NCBI GenBank assembly: GCA_019359245.1
Contig: JAHHHR010000044.1
Span: 1 to 64,000 of the forward strand
Direction of reading: 5' to 3'
Length of the DNA: 64,000 nucleotides
Origin: Nostoc desertorum CM1-VF14
GTDB lineage: Bacteria > Cyanobacteriota > Cyanobacteriia > Cyanobacteriales > Nostocaceae
How positions within the stretch are numbered: the first letter of the stretch is position 1; the number at the start of each line of letters is the position of its first letter. Shown here piece after piece: positions 25,571 to 34,902 of the stretch. Position numbers and translations under genes: made by a program. The notes below the pieces were generated by a model. The model was given only the letters and a program-made list of their open reading frames with translations, searched no databases and had not been told where the DNA came from.

Positions 25571-26218
25571 TTATTTAGATGCTAATGCCTCAATTTGTGC
25601 AACGACCCGTTCTAAGTCGTCAATAATTATAATAGTTCCAGTCTTCCTGAAGGTATCCACAAGCGCCCGATAATACCAAAGAGTTCCTTCTTTACCCCCA
25701 TGAAAACGTTCCCAAAGTGAGTCGCCCAAAACGCGATAATCTTTAAGAATAGATTGGGCGTTGTAAAGTTTATCTGCTAATGACACGAGCAGCACTGATG
25801 GGGAAGCGGTAGAAATATGAGCAATGTAAGCTTCCTTTCGTTCTCGCCAAGGCGGTTTTGGAGTTGTATCAGCATCAGTACAACCATCTACAATTGCTGT
25901 TACATTGTCACCAAAGCGGCGGCGAATTTCTTCCCGTGTTGCAGCGCCACCTTGGTCTTCGATCGCATCGTGTAAGAGAGCTGCGATCGCTTCATCTTCA
26001 TTTGCCCCATATTCTAAGGCAATACTGGCAACACCTAATAAATGAGCAATATAGGGAACGCCTGAACCTTTACGAACTTGGTTGGCGTGCAGTTGGGTGG
26101 CGTAGGTAAGAGCTGTGGTAAAGCGTTCTGAGAGCATTGTTTTGAAAGAATAAAACAGCTTGTAGTCAGCTATCGCATTGGTGTTAATGTCAATTTTATA
26201 ACAAACCGCTTCAGACAT
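25571..26218 (-). CDS. HD-domain phosphohydrolase (SpoT/MESH1-like)
   Basis: Metal-dependent HD hydrolase resembling the (p)ppGpp hydrolase domain of RelA/SpoT and stand-alone MESH1-type enzymes. Motifs in order: HANQVRKGSGVPYIAHLLGV, AALLHDAIEDQGG (HD pair followed by ED) and LVSLADKLYNAQSI. No synthetase, TGS or ACT domain follows. The core begins at MLSERF (26137); the longer start at 26218 adds 27 residues of uncertain value, and neither has a good ribosome-binding site. Nucleotide substrate not known. Confidence 0.85.
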   Translation of the reverse strand: MSEAVCYKIDINTNAIADYKLFYSFKTMLSERFTTALTYATQLHANQVRKGSGVPYIAHLLGVASIALEYGANEDEAIAALLHDAIEDQGGAATREEIRRRFGDNVTAIVDGCTDADTTPKPPWRERKEAYIAHISTASPSVLLVSLADKLYNAQSILKDYRVLGDSLWERFHGGKEGTLWYYRALVDTFRKTGTIIIIDDLERVVAQIEALASK

Positions 26219-26305
26219 AGAGAACGTAGAGTGGAAAAGGGGTACAGAAGTAATTGAATCTCAATATAAAATTGAGATATCTATCAAGTTTGCGATGGAA
26301 TCATC

Positions 26306-26881
26306 ATGACCAGCGAAAAAATAACAGTGCAGTCTTTGTATACTGTCACTGATGAAGAATTAATGCTGATGAGTTCGCAAAACCCAGAACTGCGGTTTGA
26401 ACGCAATGCTCATGGAATGTTAGAAACTATGCCCCCAGCTGGTGGAATTTCTGGTAATCGAGAAATAAAAGCAGGAGCCTATCTGTTGAATTGGGTAGAA
26501 AGCCAGGATTTAGGTGAAGTTTTTAGTTCAAGTACAGGTTTTAGATTAGCAAATACTGCTGTTAGATCGCCTGATGCTGCTTTTGTAGCTAAAGGACGTT
26601 TACCAAAAGGTTGGGATGAAGAAGAAGACAAATTTATTAATTTAGCACCCGACTTTGTAATTGAAATTCGTTCTAAAAACGATAGCTTGGCAAAACTTAA
26701 AGCCAAGATGGAAGAATATATTAGTAATGGCGTTCAATTAGGGTGGTTAATTGATAGTAAAAATCAGCAAGCTTTAGTTTATCGCCGGGATGGTTCAATT
26801 ACTCAATATCCAGCTACGGCAGAATTAAGCGGTGAAGATGTTGTACCTGGTTTTTCCTTACTTTTAAGTAAATTATTATAA
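26306..26881 (+). CDS. Uma2 / DUF820 family endonuclease-like protein
   Basis: Restriction-endonuclease-fold protein of the Uma2 (DUF820) family, which is greatly expanded in cyanobacteria and of unknown cellular role. The PD-(D/E)xK-type core is visible as RSPDAAFV, then FVIEIRSKNDS (E-x-K-like region) and EYISNGVQLGWLID. The C-terminus VVPGFSLLLSKLL is typical. The 191-residue length is usual. It appears to be a single-gene unit. Confidence 0.9.
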   Translation: MTSEKITVQSLYTVTDEELMLMSSQNPELRFERNAHGMLETMPPAGGISGNREIKAGAYLLNWVESQDLGEVFSSSTGFRLANTAVRSPDAAFVAKGRLPKGWDEEEDKFINLAPDFVIEIRSKNDSLAKLKAKMEEYISNGVQLGWLIDSKNQQALVYRRDGSITQYPATAELSGEDVVPGFSLLLSKLL

Positions 26882-27246
26882 GATTGAATATATTGTATAT
26901 AAATTTGATACAAGGATGCGCCAACTCAAAAATTTGTTTAAAACTACACTACAAGCTTTATCTTAAACAGATTTTGGTGCTGTATTCATTATAAAAATTA
27001 GCATAACGGCTAAATTATCAACATACTATCTTTCTTTTGAGCGATATTTGACGGCAAGCCCCTCTACATCTGCACCTGAAAACTTCTGGTTATAAAAGCA
27101 AAACTTTTTATTAGATAAAGTTATATAATTATACTTTTAGATAGACAATATTTAAATCTATATTCCATCGCCAGATAGATAAAATTTTGATGATAATTTA
27201 CTTAAATTAACTAAAGGATATGCTATTTATAGGAGTTAGTTTAATA
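26882..27246. other. Intergenic region, nothing recognised
   Basis: Very AT-rich spacer. The promoter and AGGAG ribosome-binding site (27231-27235) of the DUF2993 gene lie at its right end. Confidence 0.5.
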
Positions 27247-27987
27247 ATGCCAGACAGTCCTGGATTAGGAGAGCAGGCGCTGAATAAAGCGGCAGAAATA
27301 GGATTATCTAGTCAATTAGATGAAGTAGAAAATTTAGATGTAGACATTAAAACCGATCCTCTGAAACTAGTTCAGGGTGAGGTCGATTCAGTCACAATTA
27401 AAGGTGAAGGCTTGGTTATGCAGAAAGACCTCCGCATGGAGGAACTGCAAATGCAAATGAATAGTGTTGCCATCAATCCTCTTAGTGTGGCTTTTGGCAA
27501 AATTGAACTTACTAAACCTACTGAAGCTAATGCACAGGTTGTGTTAACCGAAGCTGATATTAATCGTGCCTTCAACTCAGAATATGTGCGATCGCAACTG
27601 CAAAGTCAAAAAATCCACGTTAACGGGCAACTGAGAACTATTGAACCTCAAAATGTAGATTTTCGACTACCTGGCGATGGTAAAGTAGCACTAAATGCCA
27701 GCATGAAGTTAGTTGAAACTAGTGAAAATCAGCAGGTTGCTTTTTCCGCAGTACCCAAGATTAGCGGCAATGGAAAAACTGTTACTTTGGAAAATGTCGA
27801 GTATGGCGAAGGTGAGGAAATATCGCCAGAGTTGACAAAAGCTTTGATAGATCAAACTAGCGAAATTCTGAATTTGAGTAACTTCGATTTAGAAGGAATG
27901 AGTTTGCAAGTTAACCAATTAAAAGTAGAAGTAGGCAAACTAACCCTACAAGCTGAAGCTTATGTAGAAAAAATTCCTTCAGCTTAA
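27247..27987 (+). CDS. DUF2993 (LmeA-like) lipid-binding-type protein
   Basis: Protein of the DUF2993 family, related by fold to tubular lipid-binding (LmeA-like) proteins. Typical segments are DVDIKTDPLKLVQGEVDSV, MNSVAINPLSVAFGKIEL, TEADINRAFNSEYV and the C-terminal VGKLTLQAEAYVE. There is no signal peptide, so it is probably cytoplasmic or membrane-peripheral. The ATG at 27247 has AGGAG upstream; the longer frame from 27220 would place that site inside the gene. Function not established. It may be co-transcribed with the DUF2231 gene 32 bases downstream. Confidence 0.83.
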   Translation: MPDSPGLGEQALNKAAEIGLSSQLDEVENLDVDIKTDPLKLVQGEVDSVTIKGEGLVMQKDLRMEELQMQMNSVAINPLSVAFGKIELTKPTEANAQVVLTEADINRAFNSEYVRSQLQSQKIHVNGQLRTIEPQNVDFRLPGDGKVALNASMKLVETSENQQVAFSAVPKISGNGKTVTLENVEYGEGEEISPELTKALIDQTSEILNLSNFDLEGMSLQVNQLKVEVGKLTLQAEAYVEKIPSA

Positions 27988-28019
27988 AATAAGACGCTAA
28001 TAAATTCAGGATACTAATA

Positions 28020-28571
28020 ATGGAAACTACAGACACAACGCAAACAAGTTCAACACCTTTCCCTAATATTCCACCAGTTATTGAAAGTAACGACAGTGAG
28101 TATGTTGATAGCGGCGTACCCAGCACAGTTGCGATCGCCGGACATCCTCTACATCCCCTAACTGTGATCTTTCCCATTGCTTTTTTAGCTGCCGCCTTGG
28201 GAAGTGACTTCGGCTACTGGTTAACTCGTGATTTCTTTTGGGCTAGGGCTTCATTCTGGTTAATCGGACTCGGATTAGGTTTAGGCTTAATCGCAGCAGC
28301 CACCGGTCTGAGCGACTTTTTGAAAATTGAACGAGTTCGCAAGCGCACCGCCGGTTGGGTGCATTTGATACTTAACGTTTCTATCCTGGTTTTATCACTC
28401 GTCAACTTTCTTCTGCGTTTGGGCGACATTGAGTCCCGAATATTACCCTGGGGACTGTTAATCTCGCTCGTTGTTGGTACACTGACTAGTGTTTCCGGCT
28501 GGTTCGGTGCTGAACTCTCCTATCGCCACAAAATCGGTGTAGTAGGCGCTGGTAGCAGAAGATATCCATAA
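28020..28571 (+). CDS. DUF2231 membrane protein
   Basis: Four-helix membrane protein, 183 residues, with a disordered N-terminus of about 35 residues. The DUF2231 signature is VAIAGHPLHPLTVIFPIAF, followed by DFFWARASFWLIG, helix-lining GWVHLILN and the C-terminal SGWFGAELSYRHKIGV. It is a third, more distant member of the family in this window and is not linked to an oxidase. Function unknown; heme or redox roles have been proposed for related families. Confidence 0.87.
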   Translation: METTDTTQTSSTPFPNIPPVIESNDSEYVDSGVPSTVAIAGHPLHPLTVIFPIAFLAAALGSDFGYWLTRDFFWARASFWLIGLGLGLGLIAAATGLSDFLKIERVRKRTAGWVHLILNVSILVLSLVNFLLRLGDIESRILPWGLLISLVVGTLTSVSGWFGAELSYRHKIGVVGAGSRRYP

Positions 28572-28664
28572 CGAAGTAATTCGTAATTAAAATCCGAAAT
28601 TACGAATTATTAAAAAAGAGCAGTACAAAGGCTAAAATTTTCGTTAATCTTTTGCCTTAAGAAA

Positions 28665-29081
28665 ATGCTCCAACATCGTAACCAAACAATATTTATTATT
28701 CTTTCTCTGCTCATCGTTATACCGATGGGCTTTTTGCTTAAGTATTACACTGGGCATGCCCATCAGTGGTTTAATGACTATGGTGCAGCTATATTTTACG
28801 AAATATTTTGGTGTCTGTTTGCATTTTGGTTTTTCAGAAATCGGGCGGCGGTAATCCAAATTCCTATATGGGTTTTTGTCATCACCTGTATACTAGAATT
28901 CTTGCAACTTTGGCATCCACCACTATTAAACGAGATTCGCGCCACTTTGATAGGTAAATTGTTACTTGGTACTACCTTTGTTTGGTGGGATTTTCCTCAC
29001 TATGTATTGGGTTGTGTTTTAGGTTGGTTGTGGCTGCGACAATTACAGAAAATAGGTTATGCAGAAAAAAGTCAAGGTTAA
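28665..29081 (+). CDS. DUF2809 family membrane protein
   Basis: Small membrane protein of 138 residues with four hydrophobic segments. Family features: GFLLKYYTGHAHQWFNDYGA, EFLQLWHPPLLNEIRAT and WDFPHYVLGCVLGW with a conserved acidic-aromatic segment. Function not known. Its 3' end overlaps the start of the next gene by 23 bases, so the two are translated from one message. Confidence 0.87.
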   Translation: MLQHRNQTIFIILSLLIVIPMGFLLKYYTGHAHQWFNDYGAAIFYEIFWCLFAFWFFRNRAAVIQIPIWVFVITCILEFLQLWHPPLLNEIRATLIGKLLLGTTFVWWDFPHYVLGCVLGWLWLRQLQKIGYAEKSQG

Positions 29082-29286
29082 ACCTAATTCAAAACAGCAA
29101 AAAATTGAAGAACAACCTGATGGCAGTTTGACTGTGTATTTAAAATCGCCCCCAGTTGATGGTAAAGCTAATGAAGAATTAATTAAACTACTAGCAAAAA
29201 AATTTGATGTAGCCAAATCTGATATCAAAATTAAGTCAGGTTTGTCTTCTCGGCAAAAGCTGATAGAAATTGACACAAATATCTAG
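29059..29286 (+). CDS. YggU / UPF0235 (DUF167) family protein
   Basis: 75-residue protein of the conserved YggU/UPF0235 family; structure known, role unclear. Characteristic parts are VKVKPNSKQQKI, the loop KSPPVDGKANEELIKLLAK and SDIKIKSGLSSRQKLIEI. The ATG overlaps the end of the DUF2809 gene. Complete at normal length. Confidence 0.9.
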   Translation: MQKKVKVKPNSKQQKIEEQPDGSLTVYLKSPPVDGKANEELIKLLAKKFDVAKSDIKIKSGLSSRQKLIEIDTNI

Positions 29287-29394
29287 TTACTACTTAGTAA
29301 TATCTTCGAGGAAAACTCAGCCTCCTCCTGAATGTGAGGCAATATCCTACTCAATACATCTGCTAGCAGAGCCAAGAAACGAAAGACACAAACT

Positions 29395-30006
29395 TTATGG
29401 TTGTGTAATACTGATATAGCTTGGTTGAGCTTTGACTCTTTCTATCCAAGCTTGAATAGCAGGAAATTCTGTTAAATCAAACCCACCTTCATCAGCGACA
29501 TGAGTGTACGCGAACAAGGCGATATCAGCAATCGTGTAACGCTCTCCTACGAAAAAAGTGTGAGAACTTAAGTATTCTTCCATCAGGCTAAGTGCTGCAT
29601 AACCTGGTTCACGTTTTTGCTTTATAGCTTCACTATATTCTTCAGTTTTACCTAAAATATAAATCCAAAATCTTGATGTAGCAATAAAAGGTTCATGGCT
29701 ATATTGTTCAAAAAATAACCATTGCAGCACCTGCGCTCGTAAAAAGCGGTCATAGGGAAAAAATTCTGTACCTTCACTCAGGTATACCAATATGGCATTT
29801 GATTCTGCCAAGTATTTCCCTGGCTCGATTTCCAGAATAGGGATCTTCCCATTGGGATTTTTACTTAAAAATTCTGGTGTTCGAGTCTCTCCTTTTAAAA
29901 TGTTAAGCTCTACCCTCTCAAAAGGCATACCTAGTTGTGTCAATAAAAGTCGGATCTTATAACCATTGCCAGAAGGTAAAAAATCGTACAAACGCACTAT
30001 TTCCAT
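29395..30006 (-). CDS. Glutathione S-transferase family protein
   Basis: Two-domain GST of 203 residues. The N-terminal thioredoxin-like domain reads VRLYDFLPSGNGYKIRLLL, with the Ser/Gly of SGNGYK in the position of the catalytic residue, then GKIPILEIEPGKYLAESNAI (cis-Pro and the ESNAI glutathione-binding motif). The all-helical C-terminal domain has TIADIALFAYTHVADEGGF. The family may act in detoxification or peroxide metabolism; substrate not known. Confidence 0.92.
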   Translation of the reverse strand: MEIVRLYDFLPSGNGYKIRLLLTQLGMPFERVELNILKGETRTPEFLSKNPNGKIPILEIEPGKYLAESNAILVYLSEGTEFFPYDRFLRAQVLQWLFFEQYSHEPFIATSRFWIYILGKTEEYSEAIKQKREPGYAALSLMEEYLSSHTFFVGERYTIADIALFAYTHVADEGGFDLTEFPAIQAWIERVKAQPSYISITQP

Positions 30007-30202
30007 GCTAAAATGCAGTTAAGAATATGTTGATAAGTAGAGGTTCAAAATACAATATCTTACCAAAATATTTTCCTAAAACCGGATGATTTTTTTGAAG
30101 ATTTAGCTTAGAAACAATAAAGAAAATTATCTGAAAAAATAAAAAACATTATTCATTTCTAGATTGAAATATCTAATTTAGTCAGTGGTTGAGAATAAAA
30201 GT

Positions 30203-30904
30203 ATGTGTGGAAGATTTACTCTAAATCAGTCAGCAGCAGCTTTAGCTGAGGTTTTCCATGTCGAGCCAGTTCTGGATTTTGCAACCGGATATAACATCGC
30301 ACCTACCCAAATGGTGGTAACAGTCTTACAAAATCCCGAAAGCGAAAAGCGTGAATTTAAGCAGTTGTATTGGGGATTAATTCCGTCGTGGGCGAAAGAT
30401 GCAGGGATGGGGGCAAAGCTGATTAACGCTAGGGCTGAAACTGTTGCTGAAAAACCTTCTTTTCGTTCGGCTTTTAAGCATCGACGCTGTTTAGTGATAG
30501 CTGATGGGTTTTATGAGTGGCAACGGCAACAAGGCAAAAAGCAGCCATTTTATTTTTGCCTTCAAGATGGGCAGCCCTTCGGCTTCGCAGGTTTGTGGGA
30601 AAAATGGCGATCGCCTGCTAACGAAGAAATAATTTCTTGTACAATTTTGACAACGGCAGCTAACGAATTGCTTCAACCTATCCACGAGCGGATGCCAGTG
30701 ATTCTAGAGCCACAAGATTACGATTTATGGCTAGATTCCCAGGTGCAAACGCCCCAAACCCTACAGCAGCTATTGCGTCCCTATCCAGCGCCAGCAATGA
30801 CTGCGTATCCCGTTAGCACCTTAGTAAACAACTCTCGGCATAATAGTCCAGAGTGTATCATCCCACTCAGCGAGAAGAATGCCCCCACAAATCAGTTAAA
30901 TTAG
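30203..30904 (+). CDS. SRAP-domain protein (HMCES/YedK family)
   Basis: Protein that crosslinks to and shields abasic sites in single-stranded DNA. The catalytic Cys2 is exposed after Met removal, so the start must be MCGRFTL at 30203; the GTG at 30185 would bury it. Other family residues: YNIAPTQ (Asn), NARAETVAEKPSFR (Glu) and NELLQPIHERMPVIL (His). The 233-residue length fits bacterial YedK. No SOS gene lies beside it, although the family is often near repair genes. Confidence 0.93.
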   Translation: MCGRFTLNQSAAALAEVFHVEPVLDFATGYNIAPTQMVVTVLQNPESEKREFKQLYWGLIPSWAKDAGMGAKLINARAETVAEKPSFRSAFKHRRCLVIADGFYEWQRQQGKKQPFYFCLQDGQPFGFAGLWEKWRSPANEEIISCTILTTAANELLQPIHERMPVILEPQDYDLWLDSQVQTPQTLQQLLRPYPAPAMTAYPVSTLVNNSRHNSPECIIPLSEKNAPTNQLN

Positions 30905-30941
30905 CTATTGAGCGTGCTAGAGGATTGGGGAGATGAGGAAA

Positions 30942-30985
30942 CAATGCCCCATGCCCAATGCCCCATGCCCCATGCCCCATACCCA
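30942..30985. repeat. Heptamer repeat tract (CCCCATG) upstream of ycf3
   Basis: Tandem copies of ccccatg/cccaatg end 10 bases before the ycf3 start. The tract adds in-frame ATG codons upstream of the true start. Confidence 0.75.
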
Positions 30986-30994
30986 GAGACAAAT

Positions 30995-31516
30995 ATGCCA
31001 AGAACACAAAAGAACGATAATTTTGTTGACAAATCCTTTACAGTGATGGCGGATATCATCCTGAAGATCCTGCCAACTAACAAAAAAGCTAAAGAAGCAT
31101 TTGTTTATTATCGAGATGGTATGTCAGCCCAAGCAGAAGGGGAATATGCTGAAGCATTGGAATATTATGAAGAGGCTTTAACGCTAGAGGAAGATACCAA
31201 CGATCGCGGCTATATTCTCTACAATATGGGGCTAATCTATGCCAGCAACGGCGACCACAGCAAAGCTTTAGAACTGTATCATCAGGCAGTTGAGTTAAAC
31301 CCACGGATGCCCCAAGCCTTGAACAACATCGCCGTGATTTATCACTATCAAGGTGAAAAGGAGAAAGAATCTGGAGATAACGAGGCTGGCGAAGCACTGT
31401 TTGACCAAGCCGCAGACTATTGGATTCGAGCTATTCGCATGGCTCCCAATAACTACATCGAAGCTCAAAACTGGCTGAAAACCACCGGGCGATCGCAAAT
31501 TGACGTATTCTTTTAA
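30995..31516 (+). CDS. ycf3: Photosystem I assembly protein Ycf3
   Basis: TPR protein needed for photosystem I assembly on the thylakoid. The 173-residue length and the start MPRTQKNDNFVDKSF match cyanobacterial and plastid Ycf3. Three TPR units are visible: AKEAFVYYRDGMSAQAEGEY, GYILYNMGLIYASNGDHSKA and AADYWIRAIRMAPNNYIEAQ. The ATG at 30995 is chosen by this match; the frame is open further upstream only through repeat DNA. It lies 90 bases after the SRAP gene. Confidence 0.96.
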   Translation: MPRTQKNDNFVDKSFTVMADIILKILPTNKKAKEAFVYYRDGMSAQAEGEYAEALEYYEEALTLEEDTNDRGYILYNMGLIYASNGDHSKALELYHQAVELNPRMPQALNNIAVIYHYQGEKEKESGDNEAGEALFDQAADYWIRAIRMAPNNYIEAQNWLKTTGRSQIDVFF

Positions 31517-31517
31517 T

Positions 31518-31602
31518 AAGTGATGAGTTAGGAATTATGAATCATTCACTCTTAGCTCCTAACTCCTCACTCTATAACTCTTAACTCCTAACTTCTAACT
31601 AA
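31518..31602. repeat. STRR-type repeat tract (CTCCTAA) between ycf3 and gatC
   Basis: Copies of ctcctaa/cttctaa, preceded by gttaggaat in the opposite orientation, so that a hairpin can form. The tract ends six bases before the gatC start. Confidence 0.75.
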
Positions 31603-31608
31603 AAAAAT

Positions 31609-31899
31609 ATGATTGACCAAGAACAAGTTCATAAAGTAGCTAATCTTGCTCGTTTAGAATTGACTCCAGAAGAAGAGGAACAATTCACTACCCAGTTAGG
31701 AAGTATTCTGGATTATATTCAACAGTTGGATGAACTTGATGTTAGCAATGTCCCCCCAACAACGCGGGCAATTGATGTTAGCAACATCACACGAGAGGAT
31801 GAATTGCAACCCTATCCTGAGCGGGAAAAAATTCTCAACAGTGCGCCTGAACAAGAAGGCAATTTTTTCAAAGTTCCAAAAATCCTTAACGCTGAATAG
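31609..31899 (+). CDS. gatC: Aspartyl/glutamyl-tRNA amidotransferase subunit C
   Basis: GatC stabilises the GatCAB complex that converts Glu-tRNA-Gln to Gln-tRNA-Gln. The 96-residue protein has the family features VHKVANLARLELTPEE, FTTQLGSILDYIQQLDELD and the C-terminal NFFKVPKILN. gatA and gatB are not in the window, as usual in cyanobacteria where the genes are dispersed. Confidence 0.95.
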   Translation: MIDQEQVHKVANLARLELTPEEEEQFTTQLGSILDYIQQLDELDVSNVPPTTRAIDVSNITREDELQPYPEREKILNSAPEQEGNFFKVPKILNAE

Positions 31900-31962
31900 T
31901 CAAAAGTTAAAAGTCAAAAGTTTTAGATTCTTGACTGTTGACTAATAACTAAGGAGATAATT

Positions 31963-32931
31963 ATGGGTTTGGGAATTCTTAAGGATGGTCAGTGGATATC
32001 TCAAAGAGATCAAGAAGACTCAGAAGGTAAATTTATCCGTCCATCAACTACTTTCCGCAGCCATATTACATCTGATGGTTCTAGTGGGTTGAAAGCTGAA
32101 GCGGGACGCTATCATCTTTATATTTCTTGGGCTTGCCCTTGGGCGTGTCGCACCGCTATTATCCGTCAATTGAAAGGACTCCAAGATGTTATTGGGTTAT
32201 CCGTCGTTGCAGCAGAAATTGATCAAAATAGCTGGGAATTTAGTGATGAACTAGGGTGCATTCCCGATACAGTCAACGGTACTCAATATCTTTGGCAACT
32301 GTATCTGAAGGCTGACCCTAGCTATAGCGGTCGCGTGACAGTTCCAGTTTTATGGGATATCCAAAATAGGACAATTATTAATAATGAATCCCGCGAAATC
32401 ATTCGGATGTTTGATACAGAATTCAATGCTTTCGCTAAACAAAATATCAACTTTTATCCAGAACACTTACAAAAATTAATTGACGAGACGATTGATACAA
32501 TTTATCAACCAATAAATAACGGTGTTTACCGGGCGGGATTTGCTACCACTCAGTCAGCTTATGATGAAGCGGTAACGGAATTATTCACAGCTCTCGACTA
32601 CTGGGAAAGAGTATTGGGAAATCAACGTTATCTTTGCGGAAATCAAATTACTGAGGCGGACTGGTGTATGTTCACTACTCTGTTTCGTTTCGATGTAGTT
32701 TATTATGTGCATTTCAAATGCAACTTATGCAGAATTCTAGATTATCCGAATCTGTGGAACTATCTTAAAGAACTTTACCAACTGCCGGGAGTCAAAGAGA
32801 CTTGCAATCTTGACCACATCAAACGGCATTATTACAGAAGCCATCCCCAAGTAAACCCAACTCGCATCGTCCCAAAAGGCCCAATGATTGATTTCGATGC
32901 ACCCCACAACCGTGATAAAATTTTTGCTTGA
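31963..32931 (+). CDS. Glutathionyl-hydroquinone reductase (Xi-class GST)
   Basis: Reduces glutathionyl-hydroquinones with glutathione. The catalytic motif is WACPWA (Cys nucleophile) after AGRYHLYIS, followed by IIRQLKGL. Other family segments: RVTVPVLWD, IINNESREIIRMF, GVYRAGFAT and DHIKRHYYRSHPQVNPTRIVP at the C-terminus. The 322-residue length is typical. A very good ribosome-binding site (AAGGAGATAATT) precedes the ATG. Confidence 0.95.
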   Translation: MGLGILKDGQWISQRDQEDSEGKFIRPSTTFRSHITSDGSSGLKAEAGRYHLYISWACPWACRTAIIRQLKGLQDVIGLSVVAAEIDQNSWEFSDELGCIPDTVNGTQYLWQLYLKADPSYSGRVTVPVLWDIQNRTIINNESREIIRMFDTEFNAFAKQNINFYPEHLQKLIDETIDTIYQPINNGVYRAGFATTQSAYDEAVTELFTALDYWERVLGNQRYLCGNQITEADWCMFTTLFRFDVVYYVHFKCNLCRILDYPNLWNYLKELYQLPGVKETCNLDHIKRHYYRSHPQVNPTRIVPKGPMIDFDAPHNRDKIFA

Positions 32932-33583
32932 TTAATACTGCTGACCTTTAACTGTCTTGTTCGCTTGTTGCGTCATCGCTTCATCAGTATTATAAGTAAC
33001 CTGAGTTCGGGATAAGCCGAAACCCTCATTACACCGTTGCTTGATTCTGAGATATGTCTACGTGTTTGCGCCGTTTCAGTCAACTAACGCTGAATAAATC
33101 TTCTTAACCTGAACTAACGTTAATTAATTTTCTTCCAAATTTCTACGGTTATAGCAGAAACCGACATTAAGATACACTGGCTTTTGAATAGACCAGAAGT
33201 TCAGCAGCGACTTTGTTTGTTACTGGTGGTGACTTCCTGCCTAGTATCCTATCGCTTTTTGCTGTATGAAACTTACTCCAGCCTACGGTAAGTCTCCCTG
33301 AAAAAGGTTTCTTAACATCTACAACAACTCCCACTGTTTTGAGGTTATAGCCTTAGAATATTTACAAGCTTTACTTACAAATTAGCTCTCTCTAGAGAAA
33401 GTACCGTTTTTACTGTCTAAGCTGACATTCTACCTGTTTCTATTGGGATTTGTGTAGCTTAACAAATTAGCGGATTCATTAATATTAAGCCTGTTTTACT
33501 ATTTAGTTTCTTACTTTGACCTAATTAGACAGCTAGAGTATTCATTTCACTTTGTTCAATAGCTTTTAGCCCTTATCGCTCCC
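32932..33583. other. Long intergenic region without recognised gene
   Basis: The 650-base spacer before a hypothetical gene shows no long open frame and no RNA gene I recognise. A short translated stretch (TLFVTGGDFL near 33210) looks like an accident. A long leader or small RNA is possible. Confidence 0.4.
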
Positions 33584-34096
33584 ATGCTGACTCATCACCG
33601 CAAGCCCGTGTGCTTATCAATTATTTCCACTGACCTACCAATTTGGTCTGTTGTGGAAACTGCCGCGACATTGTATCAAAAAGATACTGATAGATTCCAT
33701 TTGCTGCTGACCGCACCGCCTCTAATTAGCTGTGAAGTCGGGAGTGCTGTAAGTCCAGAGGAAACACTACCCCAAGGTAAGAGCAAAGCTTACGCCCCTA
33801 ACAGTCCCAGAATTTTGTGGCTGGAGATTTCCCCTTACCGGGTTATTATGACTATGCAAGGTAATGCTCAAGTGAGTTACCGTCACTTTTGGGAACAGGG
33901 CGTTTATGGCATTAGTCGATATTGGTTGCCAACTGAGTCATTGCAACCTAACGATCCTATTCGTTTACGAAATTTTACTAGTAGCCTAATTCTTAACGGA
34001 CATCCTTTACCAGAACATTTGCGTCTGGAATATGAATTGTGGGCGGAAAAAGTCCAACTAGGATGCTACATACTTAATTTAGAAATTAAACACTGA
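33584..34096 (+). CDS. Hypothetical protein
   Basis: Unrecognised 170-residue soluble protein, probably cyanobacterial-specific. Visible features are a beta-rich N-terminus (VCLSIISTDLPIWSVVETAA), SPRILWLEISPYRVIMTMQG and a C-terminal LPEHLRLEYELWAEKVQLGCY that reads as a helix-strand pair. The charge pattern and length look like a real gene. No neighbour suggests a role; it has its own long upstream region. Confidence 0.65.
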   Translation: MLTHHRKPVCLSIISTDLPIWSVVETAATLYQKDTDRFHLLLTAPPLISCEVGSAVSPEETLPQGKSKAYAPNSPRILWLEISPYRVIMTMQGNAQVSYRHFWEQGVYGISRYWLPTESLQPNDPIRLRNFTSSLILNGHPLPEHLRLEYELWAEKVQLGCYILNLEIKH

Positions 34097-34175
34097 TATT
34101 TATGGGGAGTAGGGAGTAGAGAAAAGTTTTCTCATACTCAATGCTCCATGCCCCATACCCAATTCCAAATCCCTT

Positions 34176-34757
34176 TCAACCAAAATAACTGGGTTGGTTT
34201 CCAGGTTTCCATTTAATATTGCAACCAACACTCGGTTTTTGCTCGCTTGTAACAGGTTTACCCGCCAGCACTGCTTCAATAGCTGCTCGTAAATCTGCGC
34301 CTGTTACGGGTTTACCATTACTGGGGCGGCTATCATCTAATTGTCCGCGATAAACAAGTTGGCGTTGGTCATCAAATACAAAAAAATCTGGTGTACAAGC
34401 TGCTGTGTAAGCTTTTGCCGTTTCCTGGCTTTCGTCGTAGCATAAGGTAAAATTAAACCCTTGTTCTGTTGCAAATGCTTGTAACGACTCTGGCGCATCA
34501 TCTGGATAATTTTTTGCATCGTTAGCGCTAATGGCAACGATCGCTAAATCACTTGTAAAATAATCTTTTCCTAACTGCACTAATTCTTGTTGAATGTGCT
34601 TTACAAATGGGCAATGCCGACAAATAAACATTACCAACAGCGCTTTCTTATCTGCAAAGGTAGAAAGTGAAGTTGCCTTTCCAGATACCACTTCCGGTAG
34701 ATCAAAATCTGGTGCTTTTGTGCCTAAAGGCAACATAGTTGAAGCAGTTAAAGCCAT
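34176..34757 (-). CDS. Thioredoxin-like / AhpC-TSA family protein with CRHC motif
   Basis: Thioredoxin-fold protein of the AlkD/peroxiredoxin-like group often called thioredoxin family protein. The redox motif is FICRHCPFVKH (Cys-Arg-His-Cys), preceded by GTKAPDFDLPEV and followed by VAISANDAKNYPDDAPE. A second conserved Cys is in TAACTPDFFVFD, and the C-terminus has SVGCNIKWKPGNQP. At 193 residues it is complete. Likely a cytoplasmic thiol peroxidase or reductase; exact substrate unknown. Confidence 0.9.
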   Translation of the reverse strand: MALTASTMLPLGTKAPDFDLPEVVSGKATSLSTFADKKALLVMFICRHCPFVKHIQQELVQLGKDYFTSDLAIVAISANDAKNYPDDAPESLQAFATEQGFNFTLCYDESQETAKAYTAACTPDFFVFDDQRQLVYRGQLDDSRPSNGKPVTGADLRAAIEAVLAGKPVTSEQKPSVGCNIKWKPGNQPSYFG

Positions 34758-34841
34758 AATTTGCCTGATAACTTTACGCTGATAACTAACGGCTTTTGCT
34801 ATCAGTATATTTTTACTCTAGCACTAAGTTTTCCATAAATT

Positions 34842-34867
34842 AAGAGACGGTAAATTTACCGTCTCTT
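34842..34867. terminator. Perfect palindrome between hli and the thioredoxin-like gene
   Basis: A 26-base perfect palindrome (arms aagagacggtaaa and tttaccgtctctt). Lying after the hli stop on the minus strand, it probably ends the hli transcript, though the T-rich tail is weak. Confidence 0.55.
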
Positions 34868-34902
34868 ACATTTGTTGAGAATTAAGTTATAAAAATTAGT
34901 TA

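Noticed and set aside
33205..33270. A CTP-synthase-like N-terminus (FVTGGD)
   Set aside because: Only about six residues agree and a stop follows; looks accidental.
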